Notes: generated from the sequence alone by a model not told the origin. 34,108 nt of DNA from Candidatus Azobacteroides sp. (GCA_009783445.1 WRFY01000100.1:1-34108); one strand, 5' to 3'; counted from the stretch's first letter, positions 1 to 8,757 are shown. Numbers and translations are program-made.

Positions 1-78
1 GTGTATCGAATCTTTAGAACTTGTGCAGCTATACATAACTTTAAAATTAAAATCAATCCATGGCATTACAAAAACTAA
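1..78 (+). CDS. IS transposase, C-terminal end only (cut by window edge)
   Basis: Frame 1 is open from the window edge to a TAA at 76-78 and reads VYRIFRTCAAIHNF followed by KIKINPWHYKN. A block of the form RxxRTCxxxHNF near the C-terminus is typical of IS5-like DDE transposases (DDE_Tnp_4 type), where it follows the last catalytic Glu. The assignment is strengthened because a degenerate copy at 6738-6950 carries the same block (24 of 25 bases identical over 1-25 versus 6897-6921) preceded by more of the domain. The catalytic part lies left of the window, so it cannot be told whether this copy is intact. Exact IS family is uncertain. Confidence 0.6.
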   Translation: MYRIFRTCAAIHNFKIKINPWHYKN

Positions 79-158
79 TTTACATAAACTCTATTATTAT
101 ACAGGATATCGCAATCCTTTATCTTTATGGGATCGTTAATGCTTAAAATCAGATAAAT

Positions 159-814
159 ATGAGACATTTTATATTAATAATGTATTTACTTCTTTCTTTT
201 TCCTGTGCATCACAAAAGAAAGAAATTATATCTAAATCTACTATCAAATTGGAAGGGAAAAGCACCAATATCGAAAATTTAATTGAAATTAATGGATATT
301 ATGCCAAATCTGGATGCAAAGAGTGCGCGACGATTGCCGGAATTATGTTTTTCGACGATGGGATATGGGTCGATTTCAGATTCAAAAAAGATGTCGATGA
401 AGAAGAAATCAAAACAAATATGTTTGGAAATGTTATAAGCGGAATTGGCTATAACAATACAGTCAGATGGGGTATAAAGTGGGGCATTTATCAAATAATC
501 AATGATACCATTATTGTTAGCAGTTTTAATTATGGAGATTTGATGGGCGGATTTTGGATTGAATACAAATACAAAGTAGAGAATAGAGAAAATATACAAT
601 TAGTGTATATGAAAAGTTTGCTAAAAAAAGATGAAAAATATAATGAAACTCAAAATCCATGGTTGAATCCTGTTTTTAATTATCAGTTTATTTCTGCCGA
701 CTCTTTACTTCCTTCCGATTGTTGGATAAAAGAAAAGAAATGGGCATGGCCAATGAACAAGATTGGAAAGAGTATATGCAAAAGGTAGAGCAAAAGAAAA
801 TCAAAAAGAAATGA
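159..814 (+). pseudogene. Lipoprotein of unknown function, paralogue 1, frameshifted near its 3' end
   Basis: The start at 159 gives a short hydrophobic leader with lipobox LSFSC (Cys16), so a lipoprotein. The open frame ends at 788 after 209 residues. Comparison with the next gene shows that the natural C-terminus lies in another frame: both copies share SADSLLPSDCW / HADSLPSSDCW, then a Trp-rich stretch. The expected tail NEQDWKEYMQKVEQKKIKKK is present from about 752 in a shifted frame and ends at a TGA at 812-814. A one-base indel near 745-755 explains this. The restored stop overlaps the ATG of paralogue 2 (ATGA at 811-814), which suggests ancestral translational coupling. No known family is recognised. 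The neighbouring RHS relic makes an immunity-like role possible, but that is inference. If the short 209-residue form is made, it has an altered tail. Confidence 0.65.
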
Positions 815-1463
815 AAGAACAATGGGCATTATATGTTTTGTTGTTTTGCTGCTTTTCCTGCGCACCGCAAAAAAAGGAAGTCATTGCTAAATCGACGATA
901 AAATTAGAGGGTAAAAATACGAATATTCGGGATTTGTTAGAAATAGATGGGTATTATACAGATATTAGAGAAGAAAAACATATAGACAATGTAATGTTTT
1001 TTGAAGACGGAACTTATGTCTGGTCATTTTACTTCAGAGAGGAACTATTGGCAGATAGCATTAGAAAAAATATGTCAAAGAGTATTAAAACTTGGATTGA
1101 AGATAAACAAATGCGATGGGGTTCTTATTGGGGAGTTTATCGAATAAGTGGAGACACAATTATTGGAAACTATTTTGAAAATGGTACTTTTTGGAGAGGA
1201 TGGTCATTTGTTGAAGAACGGTATAAAATTGTTGACAGAACTACTGTAAAAAAATATATTGGAAAGGATTATTAAAATGGGATGGAGATTATAATCCTTG
1301 GAAAAATGGATGGGCATATAGTTTTATCCATGCCGATTCGTTACCTTCTTCCGATTGTTGGCTCAAGGAAGAGAAGTGGATATGGCGAAACGAACGGGAT
1401 TGGAAAAATTATATGCAAAGGATAGAACAAAAGAAAATCAAAAAGAAAGAGCTGTGGAATTGA
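811..1463 (+). pseudogene. Lipoprotein of unknown function, paralogue 2, frameshifted near its 3' end
   Basis: I choose the ATG at 811 rather than an upstream one at 763 because it starts a clean lipoprotein signal (MKEQWALYVLLFCCFSC, lipobox CFSC, Cys17) that aligns with paralogue 1. The frame then runs STIKLEGKNTNI and WGSYWGVYRISGDTII, matching STIKLEGKSTNI and WGIKWGIYQIINDTII in the first copy. The open frame stops at 1275. The missing C-terminus continues in another frame from about 1269 (LLKWDGDYNPW, then SSDCWLKEEKW, then NERDWKNYMQRIEQKK) to a TGA at 1461-1463. One indel near 1260-1272 therefore splits the gene. Function is unknown; see paralogue 1. Confidence 0.65.
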
Positions 1464-1639
1464 ATTGTATCTTTTCAAAAAAAAATCAGAATATGTCATA
1501 TTTTTTAGTATGCTAATAATAAGTGCTTTATGTTCGCTAAAGACAGAGCCTTTGGCGAATATAAAGCCAACTTTTGGCTGACTGCATCTACTTGACGGAA
1601 TCAGGAAAAAGTTATATCTTAGCAACAATTTTCATGCAG

Positions 1640-1926
1640 CTCGGTGGTGCAGGAACTGAGTAACGATCCTTGGGGACAGTTGCGGAATCCAGCTAACCAG
1701 AGGGTGTATGAGCATGACAGCGAGCCGGAACTGTTTCTGAGACACGGCTACATTGGCCATGAACACCTTCCATAGTTCGGATTGATCAATAGGAATGCCC
1801 GTCTGTACGACCCCGGGGTGGACGATTCCTCAGTCCCGATCCGTATGTGCAGATGCCGGATTTCAGCCAGAGTTTCAATAGATATTGGTTTTGGAATAAA
1901 TTTGGGGTAATGGCGGATCAGTTGGA
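1640..1926 (+). pseudogene. RHS-family core fragment, multiply frameshifted
   Basis: Three consecutive pieces of the conserved C-terminal RHS core of Bacteroidetes can be read in different frames. From 1656: LSNDPWGQLRNPANQRVYEHD, then GYIGHEHLP, an in-frame TAG at about 1775, and FGLINRNARLYDP to about 1812. After a shift: GRFLSPDPYVQMPDFSQSFNRY, about 1815-1885. These are the hallmark end-of-core motifs (GHEHLP, RLYDP, GRFLSPD) that precede a variable tip domain in RHS toxins. At least one stop and one or two frameshifts make it non-functional. Between 1464 and 1640 nothing coding is recognisable. Whether this was the 3' end of a full RHS gene or a displaced tip cassette cannot be decided here. 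Confidence 0.75.
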
Positions 1927-2199
1927 GTGTACGAAGAGTTAGTTCCTCGGGTTGAAGGTACTGGACTTGGTTCTGAAACAACTGTGAGTCAAAGTTTGGA
2001 CTTTGGTTTTAGGTCTGGCTCTTTGAGTACAACCACAAGCGCTGGAGCGTATGCCATTTTTGGAATGTTTAAGGCAGGTGGAAAAGTGCCTTATACTTAT
2101 GGGAAACAGGGAGGGAAAGGCAATCCTGTTTATGTACCAGATACTTGGAATAACAACCCAAATGTTCAGTGGCATTATGAATTGACTGACTTGAATTAA
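1927..2199 (+). CDS. Small ORF following the RHS core fragment, possible RHS tip domain remnant (90 aa)
   Basis: The frame opens after a TAA at 1897-1899, reads WGNGGSVGVYEELVPRVEG and ends at a TAA at 2197-2199. The 90-residue count uses a GTG at 1927, but the frame flows straight out of the RHS fragment, so it is more likely the C-terminal part of the old RHS protein than an independent gene. It is rich in Gly, Ser and Thr in the middle (GFRSGSLSTTTSAGAYAIFG) and ends with GKQGGKGNPVYVPDTW and an acidic tail. No known toxin fold is recognised. There is no signal peptide and no membrane segment. Confidence 0.45.
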   Translation: MYEELVPRVEGTGLGSETTVSQSLDFGFRSGSLSTTTSAGAYAIFGMFKAGGKVPYTYGKQGGKGNPVYVPDTWNNNPNVQWHYELTDLN

Positions 2200-2286
2200 T
2201 AATAATTTGACAGCAAAAGATTTACAGTGAGTGGCCAGCTAATTTACGACACGATCAAACATTTATATGCGGAACATATATTGACT

Positions 2287-3354
2287 CTAATCAGCTATCG
2301 CTCCGCTGCCTAAACATAATCGGCAGGCAGTATCGTAAACGACCCCGAATTGTCCGGCGGCAATTCCTTGTATTTTTTCTTCCGACTCGATGCGGTAAAT
2401 GTCACCTATACGTTTGATTTTTCCAAAAGTAAATTCGGGTGTGTGCCGAATTTTGAAAGCAATGGATTTTTCGTCAGAGAAGAAGCCCCACGGGTCTTCG
2501 GTAATGAAATGGAATCCTTGTAAATTGACGGTTCTGCCGTATTGCGTTTCGGGATCGTATCCATTGGAAACATAGATAATGTTGTTCGGAATGTCTTTCT
2601 TGACGACAAACCATGGGCCTCCGCTCAAATACAATCCCTTTCTTTGTCCGATGGTATGAAACCAGTATCCTTTGTGTTCTCCAAGTATTCGGTTCGTTTC
2701 CCATTCCATGATTTTTCCGGGTTTTTCGCCCAGATATCTTCGGATAAAGTCGTTATAATTGATTTTCCCCAAAAAACAAATTCCCTGGCTGTCTTTTCTC
2801 AAAGCGCTGGGTAATCCTTGTTGGATGGCAATAGCCCGTACTTCGCTTTTTTGCATTTGCCCGATGGGAAACATCAGTTTCGCTATTTGCAGGTAATCGA
2901 CTTGTCCAAGAAAATAGGTCTGATCTTTTACTTTATCGGCAGCAGTGGAAAGGTAGATTTTGTGGTCGATTTCGGTGGTAGTCGCATAATGGCCCGTGGC
3001 AATCCGATCGAATGCATGTCCCCATTTTTTTTCGAAAGTACCGAATTTGATCAGTTTGTTGCACATCATGTCTGGATTGGGGGTCAATCCCCGCCGGACG
3101 GCATCGATGGTATAACTGATCACGCTTTCCCAGTACTCTTCGTGCAAAGATACAACTTCCAAAGGACAACCGTATTTTTTGGCGATAAACGACGCAATTT
3201 CTATGTCTTCTTCCGCGGGACAATCCATGTATCCGTCTTTATCTTCCATTCCTATCCGGATATAAAAGAGGGTTGGAGTATAACCTGCTTCCTTCAGTTG
3301 GTATACAATTACCGAACTGTCGACGCCTCCCGATACTAAAGCTGCTATTTCCAT
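2287..3354 (-). CDS. mnmA: tRNA-specific 2-thiouridylase MnmA
   Basis: This enzyme thiolates U34 of tRNA-Lys, -Glu and -Gln in the cytoplasm, using ATP and a sulfur relay. The 355-residue protein has the usual length. The N-terminal PP-loop motif SGGVDSS is at residues 8-14. The two catalytic cysteines are visible: Cys98 in [12 protein letters not shown] and Cys203 in DSQGICFLG. The family motif GHYA is near residue 111 and the HTIGQRKGL motif follows Cys203. The start ATG at 3354 puts the PP-loop at the expected distance from the N-terminus. It lies 39 bp downstream of the SNF2 gene on the same strand, so the two are probably co-transcribed. Bacteroidetes often carry more than one mnmA paralogue; which one this is cannot be told. 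Confidence 0.93.
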   Translation of the reverse strand: MEIAALVSGGVDSSVIVYQLKEAGYTPTLFYIRIGMEDKDGYMDCPAEEDIEIASFIAKKYGCPLEVVSLHEEYWESVISYTIDAVRRGLTPNPDMMCNKLIKFGTFEKKWGHAFDRIATGHYATTTEIDHKIYLSTAADKVKDQTYFLGQVDYLQIAKLMFPIGQMQKSEVRAIAIQQGLPSALRKDSQGICFLGKINYNDFIRRYLGEKPGKIMEWETNRILGEHKGYWFHTIGQRKGLYLSGGPWFVVKKDIPNNIIYVSNGYDPETQYGRTVNLQGFHFITEDPWGFFSDEKSIAFKIRHTPEFTFGKIKRIGDIYRIESEEKIQGIAAGQFGVVYDTACRLCLGSGAIAD

Positions 3355-3393
3355 TGAAAAAATGGGTTTTTGTACAAAATTACGATTTTTCGC

Positions 3394-6258
3394 TTAATCG
3401 GCGAACAATTCTTCGATTTCTTTGTCTCCCAAATCTTCTAAGGGATTATTAGACGTTATAAATGTTCCGGACAAACGACTTTTGAATGTTTGCAGATGCA
3501 GAATTTTTTCTTCGACGGAATTACTGGAAATAAAACGATATACCATCACGTTTTTGTTCTGGCCAATGCGGTGCGAACGGCTCAAAGCCTGCATTTCCAC
3601 CGCAGGATTCCACCATGGATCGATAATGAAGACGTAATCAGCAGCCGTCAAATTAAGTCCCGTTCCACCGGCTTTTAATGAAATCAGAAAGCAATGAACA
3701 TCCTCGTTGCGATTGAACCGATTGATTTCGTCTTCTCTGCTTTGCTGAGGAGTTTGTCCCGTGAGTAGGGCATATTTCTGCCCTTCCTTATCGAACGATT
3801 GCGCCAGTAAGCGAAGGTGTTTCACAAAAGATGAAAAGATCAAAACCTTATGACCGCTGGCGCGGATGCTTTCGAAATAAAGCAAAATCTGGTCTAATTT
3901 GCCGGAATCGCCCGTATATTCGGCATCCGTCAAAACGGGATGATTCGATAGCAAACGAAGCCGCATCAAGCTTTGCAAAGCGTAAAACTTATTGGAAATA
4001 AATTGTTCTTTATCTTCCAGCAAATGATTGCGGATGCTGTTCTTTTCTTTGTTGTAGACCTCTTCTTGCGCTTCGGTCATGTCGCAAAATACGATTTCCT
4101 GCGATAGAGGAGGCAAGTCAACGGCTACTTCTTCTTTGGTACGCCGCAGAAAAAAAGGTTGGATCAGATGGAGAAGCGATTCTTCAGTCATCTTATTGTT
4201 TTCCTTGATTATCTTATTGATATAATTTTCCTTGAAAGACGACAGGTTGCCCAGCAGTCCCGGATTGATAAAGTTGAACTGCGCCCACAGATCAGTCAAT
4301 GAATTTTCGATGGGAGTTCCGGTAATCACTAAACGATGAGAAGCATTCAAACTCTTAACGGCTCCATACAAAATGGAATCAGGATTTTTGATATATTGAC
4401 TTTCGTCCAAAATTACATAATAAAAAGAATACAGGGATAAATATTCGATGTCGTTCCGCACCGTGCTATACGAAGTGATAATGACTTGATACCAGTTGAA
4501 TATCTTATCTATGTCTATCGTTCTCAAGCGTTTGTTTCCTGCGTGAATGTATGCCTTCAGATCGGGTGCAAACTTTTGCAATTCATTTTTCCAATTGTGT
4601 AATAAAGAAGTAGGAACGACGACCAGCGAAGCTGGAATGAAGTGTCCGGAAGTTTGCAGGGCGCTTTGTTTGGCATTCGAATAGATGGTATCCAGCAACG
4701 CGATTGTCTGAAGAGTTTTTCCCAATCCCATATCGTCGGCCAGACAACCGCCAAAATGCAGTTTGTGAAGGTGACTCAACCAATAAAACCCTTGTTTTTG
4801 ATAAGTTCGGAGCGTTCGGTCTAATTTTTCCGACGCTACAGGATAAACGGCAGGCGTTTGGAACGCTTCTATTTCTTTTTGCCGGTCTTTCAGGAAAAAA
4901 TCACTGATATTGTTCAAAAGACCTACATACATTTTTTTCAAACGGACGCCTTTTTCTGTATCCTTACTGTGTAGCAACACATCGTGATACCGTTGAAACC
5001 ATTCTTCAGGCAAGATGAAAATTCGGCCATCCGGAAGTACATATTCAGGATTCCCGTTTAGAATATGCCTGCGAAAATGTCCGAAGGGAATACGAAAGCA
5101 GTCGAAGACGACTTCGACTCTCAGGTCAAACCAGTCAATTTGCTCGCTCAAATAAGATTCGATATTGGTTTTTCCTTGATAAAAAGGATGATCCATTGAC
5201 TGTTCGATCCGAAATTCTTCCAGCACTTCGGCGTGCCGATTCATCCACTCGATCAGGCCGTATTTTTGTACGCATCCGAATTCAGATTCGAAGTAGAAAC
5301 GGTTGTTTTTGTCGCTTTGCAATCCGTTTTCAATCAAAATATTAAAAAGTCTGCTTTCCCATTCGGAGTCCCGCTCGAACCAGTAAATATGTTCTATTCC
5401 ATTGATTTCTTCCACGCCCACAATTTTCTTTTTCTTTTGCAGAGCAGGGTTTAACCGTTGATTATCGTATTGAAAAAGAAGCGAAAAGCGTAAACATTGA
5501 AAAAAATCTTCATCCAGCGTCAGGATCGCTTGTTTTTGAGGAAATTTTTCTCTCATTTCGATTCCTTCGATGCGTACTTCATATTTAGGAATCGTTTTGA
5601 TAATGAATTTCTGAATATATATTTTTTCTGTTGAAGCGGGAACATTCACATGCGTTTTGGTAAAAAACGGGACTAATTTTTTCGACTCTATGTTTTTTAC
5701 CTGATGTATTTTATTTTTTAACAATACAATACAAGGATTGTCGGATAAGACGATTGCCGGCTCTTGTTGCAAAACAATTTCTTGTTCCTGATAGGTAAGC
5801 GAAATGAAATAGCGCAATCCATTTTCATCTTTTATAAAATTGAAAAGACAATGACTGAATTCGGGCAATATTTCCAGATGATTGAATTCGGAAAACACTT
5901 TGCTTTTGATATCCTGCCGGTAATATACCGGCGTATGCGCTTGCTGTGCCAATTGCAAAATTTTCGTACACTGGCGTTCAATACGTGGACGAATCAGGTT
6001 GTCAATTGTGTTGGAAGGAATTTTCGTTTTGTCTTTTTCTTTCGTATAAGCTTTCATCAATGCTTCGTCCGAAATTTCTTCCATCGCGCGTATCAAAGCC
6101 AATTCTGCTTCGCCTGTTCCTTTTTTCATTTCGTCTGCTGCATTGGGAACTCCTCGTAGAGCAAATCCTTCACCTACTTGTATTTCAGCCAGATGCAGGC
6201 TAAATTTCCATCCAAATTGTCGGTGTTCAGAGACAATCAATACCAATTTTTCATTCAT
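3394..6258 (-). CDS. SNF2/HepA-type DEAD-like helicase
   Basis: A 954-residue protein with a long N-terminal part of about 480 residues in which no domain is recognised, followed by a complete SNF2 ATPase. Walker A is DDMGLGKT (about residue 507). Motif II reads LDESQ instead of DEAH (about residue 619), as is common in SNF2 proteins. Motif III is VITGTPIENSLTDLW. The C-terminal helicase lobe has SLKAGGTGLNL, DPWWNPA and the arginine-finger motif ALSRSHRIGQ near the end. Such proteins translocate on double-stranded DNA and remodel protein-DNA or polymerase complexes; the substrate of this one is unknown. The start at 6258 follows a plausible promoter at 6296-6328. No SWIM zinc finger is seen. 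Confidence 0.9.
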   Translation of the reverse strand: MNEKLVLIVSEHRQFGWKFSLHLAEIQVGEGFALRGVPNAADEMKKGTGEAELALIRAMEEISDEALMKAYTKEKDKTKIPSNTIDNLIRPRIERQCTKILQLAQQAHTPVYYRQDIKSKVFSEFNHLEILPEFSHCLFNFIKDENGLRYFISLTYQEQEIVLQQEPAIVLSDNPCIVLLKNKIHQVKNIESKKLVPFFTKTHVNVPASTEKIYIQKFIIKTIPKYEVRIEGIEMREKFPQKQAILTLDEDFFQCLRFSLLFQYDNQRLNPALQKKKKIVGVEEINGIEHIYWFERDSEWESRLFNILIENGLQSDKNNRFYFESEFGCVQKYGLIEWMNRHAEVLEEFRIEQSMDHPFYQGKTNIESYLSEQIDWFDLRVEVVFDCFRIPFGHFRRHILNGNPEYVLPDGRIFILPEEWFQRYHDVLLHSKDTEKGVRLKKMYVGLLNNISDFFLKDRQKEIEAFQTPAVYPVASEKLDRTLRTYQKQGFYWLSHLHKLHFGGCLADDMGLGKTLQTIALLDTIYSNAKQSALQTSGHFIPASLVVVPTSLLHNWKNELQKFAPDLKAYIHAGNKRLRTIDIDKIFNWYQVIITSYSTVRNDIEYLSLYSFYYVILDESQYIKNPDSILYGAVKSLNASHRLVITGTPIENSLTDLWAQFNFINPGLLGNLSSFKENYINKIIKENNKMTEESLLHLIQPFFLRRTKEEVAVDLPPLSQEIVFCDMTEAQEEVYNKEKNSIRNHLLEDKEQFISNKFYALQSLMRLRLLSNHPVLTDAEYTGDSGKLDQILLYFESIRASGHKVLIFSSFVKHLRLLAQSFDKEGQKYALLTGQTPQQSREDEINRFNRNEDVHCFLISLKAGGTGLNLTAADYVFIIDPWWNPAVEMQALSRSHRIGQNKNVMVYRFISSNSVEEKILHLQTFKSRLSGTFITSNNPLEDLGDKEIEELFAD

Positions 6259-6295
6259 CGATTCAGATGCAAGATATTTTGTTTGTTATGCCGTA

Positions 6296-6328
6296 CAAAG
6301 GTACTGTTTTATTTTTTTTTAGGTTAAA
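6296..6328 (-). promoter_or_regulatory. Candidate Bacteroidetes promoter of the SNF2-mnmA pair
   Basis: On the minus strand TACCTTTG (6303-6296) fits the -7 consensus TAnnTTTG. A TTTA at 6328-6325, 21 bp further upstream, is an imperfect -33 box. The predicted transcript would have a leader of about 30 nt before the ATG at 6258. Confidence 0.35.
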
Positions 6329-6521
6329 TTTTATGTTAATAAAATGACGGGCAATAGTTAATATGTTTTTATTCTTGTACGTACCGTCCGTAAGCAGATG
6401 TCCCCTATTATCCAATTAAATGTGAAAAATTGGGTGGCGTTTTAAAAAGTATGCTGATATAAAAATTTGATAATGAGAGAAAAAAGGTTATATTTGTTTT
6501 ATGAAAATAATCATAGAGCTT

Positions 6522-6700
6522 CATTGCTTTAATGTCAAAGTGCAAACATAAAGAAAAACGGCAAAAAAATCGTTCCGTCAGCAAAATTATTTCTGCAAAG
6601 ACTGCAGGCGTCAATTGATCGGCGACCATTTTTGCCGCATAACGGAACCAAACGGGAGATTTCTCGCCCTGTCGATTCCGGATGAACAATAGGAGCATTA
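6522..6700 (+). pseudogene. IS1-like transposase N-terminal (zinc-finger) fragment, degenerate
   Basis: Read in three frames, the segment gives HCFN (6522-6533), CQSANIKKNGKK (6533-6568) and SFRQQNYFCKDCRRQLIGDHF (6570-6632). Joined, this is the CxxC...KNGK...QNYFCKDCRRQ...GDH pattern of the InsA-like zinc-finger domain of IS1-family transposases. The first shift is at 6531-6534; the second is in the run of seven A at 6563-6569. After GDHF the similarity is lost and the frame meets a TAG at 6690-6692. The gene is dead. No terminal inverted repeats could be placed with confidence. Confidence 0.6.
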
Positions 6701-6737
6701 CAGCATTCTTTTTATCAGTCCAACTGTCTGTGGAAAA

Positions 6738-6950
6738 ATGCATGATAAAAAGACAGCCGATACAATGTATTCTTTCCTTTATCCCTGCCGGTTGTATCAA
6801 GATACTGGTTTTAGAGTAAGAGTAAAGTATGCCGTAGGAAACGTTAAACACATGAAAATCGTCAAGGATAAGTGCAGGCTTGGAGCCGACAACTTCGTGT
6901 GTCGAATCTTTAGAACTTGTGGGCTATGCATATTTGACATTTTTCTATAA
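6738..6950 (+). pseudogene. DDE transposase C-terminal fragment (IS5-like), catalytic Glu lost
   Basis: The frame from 6738 reads GFRVRVKYAVGNVKHMKIVKDKC and then DNFVCRIFRTC. This is the end of a DDE_Tnp_4-type domain, whose normal form is RVxVExAxGxxKxxxIVKD...FxxRIxRTCxxLHNF. The position expected to be the third catalytic acid (VE) is Lys here, codon AAG at 6825-6827, one base away from GAG. A one-base deletion after RTC (about 6921) scrambles the HNF block compared with the copy at 1-78. It is therefore a decayed member of the same IS family whose end opens the window. Confidence 0.6.
6897..6921 (+). repeat. Second copy of the 25-bp sequence at 1-25
   Basis: 24 of 25 bases match positions 1-25 (one difference, A5 versus G6901). 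Similarity continues weakly for about 12 more bases with a one-base gap. It is explained by both sites being transposase 3' ends of one IS family. Confidence 0.8.
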
Positions 6951-6973
6951 AACAAAGGAATATCCCAATAAAA

Positions 6974-8725
6974 ATGCTTATATTTGTATCCCATTTTACA
7001 AAGACATATCCATTGCGACTATTTTTGTTACAAAAACTATATTTAAGTGCGCTTATAAGCATTGTATTTATAAGCAGTGAATGGTTTTACCCTTTGGCTG
7101 TGGCCGCCACCCGTGATTTATTTCCAAACGACAATCAAAAGGATACCTTGTCTATCGTCTCCAAAATAGCTCTGGCAAAACAATTTTACTATGCTGATGC
7201 TCCGAATTACGATTCTACGTTTACTTATTTGAATCAAGCTTTGGATTTATCTAAAGTCCAATCAGATGTTTATTATGCTTATATAATTTATGAATTGTAT
7301 AGCGAAATTCTTTATAAAAACGGCAATTATCGTCTGGCTGTCGATTATTATTTCAAAATGCTTCATCTTTTAGACCAAGCAAAAGAACAATCCGCTATTC
7401 CGGAATTGAAAAGGGAACAGGCTATTCTTTATCGAAATATCGGTATCTGTTTGAGTTATACCGACACGGAAAAAGCTTTGAATTATTTCAGGAAAAGTTT
7501 GGAAAAAGTAGAAGAAATAGGCAAGATCAATCCGAATTATCCAGCGATAGATGAAATCCGTTCATGGGTTTACAGCTATATGGGAGCAGCTTGGAGAGGC
7601 GCCTCTCAATTCGACAGCGCTTCCTTTTATTGCCAGAAAGCGCTGACTTATCCCGCCAAAATAAATAATGCGCCTTATTATGCTTCGCTTTATGATAACT
7701 TAGGCTTTATCCAATGGAAATTAAAAAATCAGGAAGAGGCGTTGGATTATTACCGGAAAGCACTGGATATTCACCAGCAATTGGGGGACTTATCGGGAGC
7801 GGCCCAGATTCATTATGAACTGGGATTATGCTATTTTCAACTCAATCGCTGGGACGAAGCCTCGTCCGAATTGCTTGCCGCCGTCGAAAAGAGCCGGAAA
7901 TCGGGTAATATACAGATTGAAATGTATGCGATCGAAGCGCTGGCGAAAATCTACGAACAACAAGACGATTTTTACAAGGCGGCGCAAATGTTTCAGTTAT
8001 ACGGCACATTGACAGACAGCGTGTCGAATCGCAACCGAATCAATGAATTATCGCAAATCAAAATGCAGTACTCACTCGAAAAACAATCGAGAGAAAGCGA
8101 GCTGAACCGACAATTCGCGCTTAACCGAGAGGAAAGCAAGACTTGGAAAATTTTGTCTATCAGCATTTTCCTTTTGCCCCTCTTCGTCATAATTCTTCTG
8201 CTTTCTCTAAACCAACGGACAAAAAACAAGAAAAATCTCTTGGAAAAGCAGTATCTTTTGTTGCAAAATGAAAATCTCGAATTGAAAAACTGGCAATTGA
8301 ATCAAAGTCTCCATAAAAGCAAAGAACAGAATTCATCCACGGCGTTTTTGCCGAACAAAAATCAGCCAATGGAAGAAAAGAAAGAGGAAAACATTTTTGA
8401 ATCGAAAGAAGCGGATTCTGATCCGTTTAAATCAGTTGACAAGGATACGAAGGCGATTGGAGAAGATCCGGTTTGGAACGAATACAGCGTATTGCTCCAG
8501 CATTTGCCCCAGAATTTTTACAACAATCTGCAACAGCAACATCCGAATCTGACGCCAAACGAGAAAAAATTATCGGCTTTTATCCGTTTAAATATGTCGT
8601 CGAAAGATATTTCATCGATCACTTTTCAATCGGTAAAAAGTATTGAAATCGCCCGCAGCCGACTGCGCCAAAAATTAAAATTGAAGCGAGATACAAATTT
8701 GAATGCGTATCTTCAAGGTTTTTGA
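6974..8725 (+). CDS. TPR - transmembrane - HTH transcriptional regulator
   Basis: A 583-residue protein. The N-terminus has a hydrophobic leader (LYLSALISIVFIS) ending at AVAA, so the following part is probably periplasmic. Residues about 60-380 form tetratricopeptide repeats (for example NNAPYYASLYDNLGFIQWK and EEALDYYRKALDIHQQLG). A membrane helix follows at about 393-413 (ILSISIFLLPLFVIILLLSL), then a basic, coiled-coil-prone stretch. The C-terminal ~60 residues resemble a LuxR-type helix-turn-helix (LTPNEKKLSAFIRLNMSSKDIS, SVKSIEIARSRLRQKL). This architecture is common in Bacteroidetes one-component membrane regulators; the signal and targets are unknown. The start is uncertain: a TAnnTTTG-like sequence at 6979-6986 overlaps it, and an in-frame TTG at 7013 also begins a good signal peptide. 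The gene stands just downstream of the IS relics. Confidence 0.85.
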   Translation: MLIFVSHFTKTYPLRLFLLQKLYLSALISIVFISSEWFYPLAVAATRDLFPNDNQKDTLSIVSKIALAKQFYYADAPNYDSTFTYLNQALDLSKVQSDVYYAYIIYELYSEILYKNGNYRLAVDYYFKMLHLLDQAKEQSAIPELKREQAILYRNIGICLSYTDTEKALNYFRKSLEKVEEIGKINPNYPAIDEIRSWVYSYMGAAWRGASQFDSASFYCQKALTYPAKINNAPYYASLYDNLGFIQWKLKNQEEALDYYRKALDIHQQLGDLSGAAQIHYELGLCYFQLNRWDEASSELLAAVEKSRKSGNIQIEMYAIEALAKIYEQQDDFYKAAQMFQLYGTLTDSVSNRNRINELSQIKMQYSLEKQSRESELNRQFALNREESKTWKILSISIFLLPLFVIILLLSLNQRTKNKKNLLEKQYLLLQNENLELKNWQLNQSLHKSKEQNSSTAFLPNKNQPMEEKKEENIFESKEADSDPFKSVDKDTKAIGEDPVWNEYSVLLQHLPQNFYNNLQQQHPNLTPNEKKLSAFIRLNMSSKDISSITFQSVKSIEIARSRLRQKLKLKRDTNLNAYLQGF

Positions 8726-8739
8726 CCGATTTTTTCCAA

Positions 8740-8757
8740 TAATTTTGTCTAAATTTG
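8740..8757 (+). promoter_or_regulatory. Two overlapping candidate -7 boxes before the DUF3467-thrA genes
   Basis: TAATTTTG (8740-8747) and TAAATTTG (8750-8757) both fit TAnnTTTG. The only nearby TTTG, at 8721-8724, is spaced 15 or 25 bp from them, outside the usual 19-21, so the -33 element is not convincing. The site lies just after the stop codon of the upstream regulator. Confidence 0.3.

Noticed and set aside
763-810. Upstream ATG for the second lipoprotein
   Set aside because: It would add 16 charged residues before the signal peptide and overlaps the real C-terminus of the first paralogue; the ATG at 811 gives a proper lipoprotein leader.
2264-2280. TATATG/CATATA inverted repeat as terminator of mnmA
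   Set aside because: Only six A/T-rich pairs and no T-run on the minus strand; too weak to call.
6408-6851. 147-residue ORF on the minus strand
   Set aside because: It lies entirely opposite the transposase relics, has no recognisable domain and is explained as the antisense of degenerate IS DNA.
6880-6930. tRNA-like or attachment-site sequence suggested by GTCGAATC
   Set aside because: No cloverleaf can be folded, and the segment is fully explained as the C-terminus of a DDE transposase in frame with the upstream motif.
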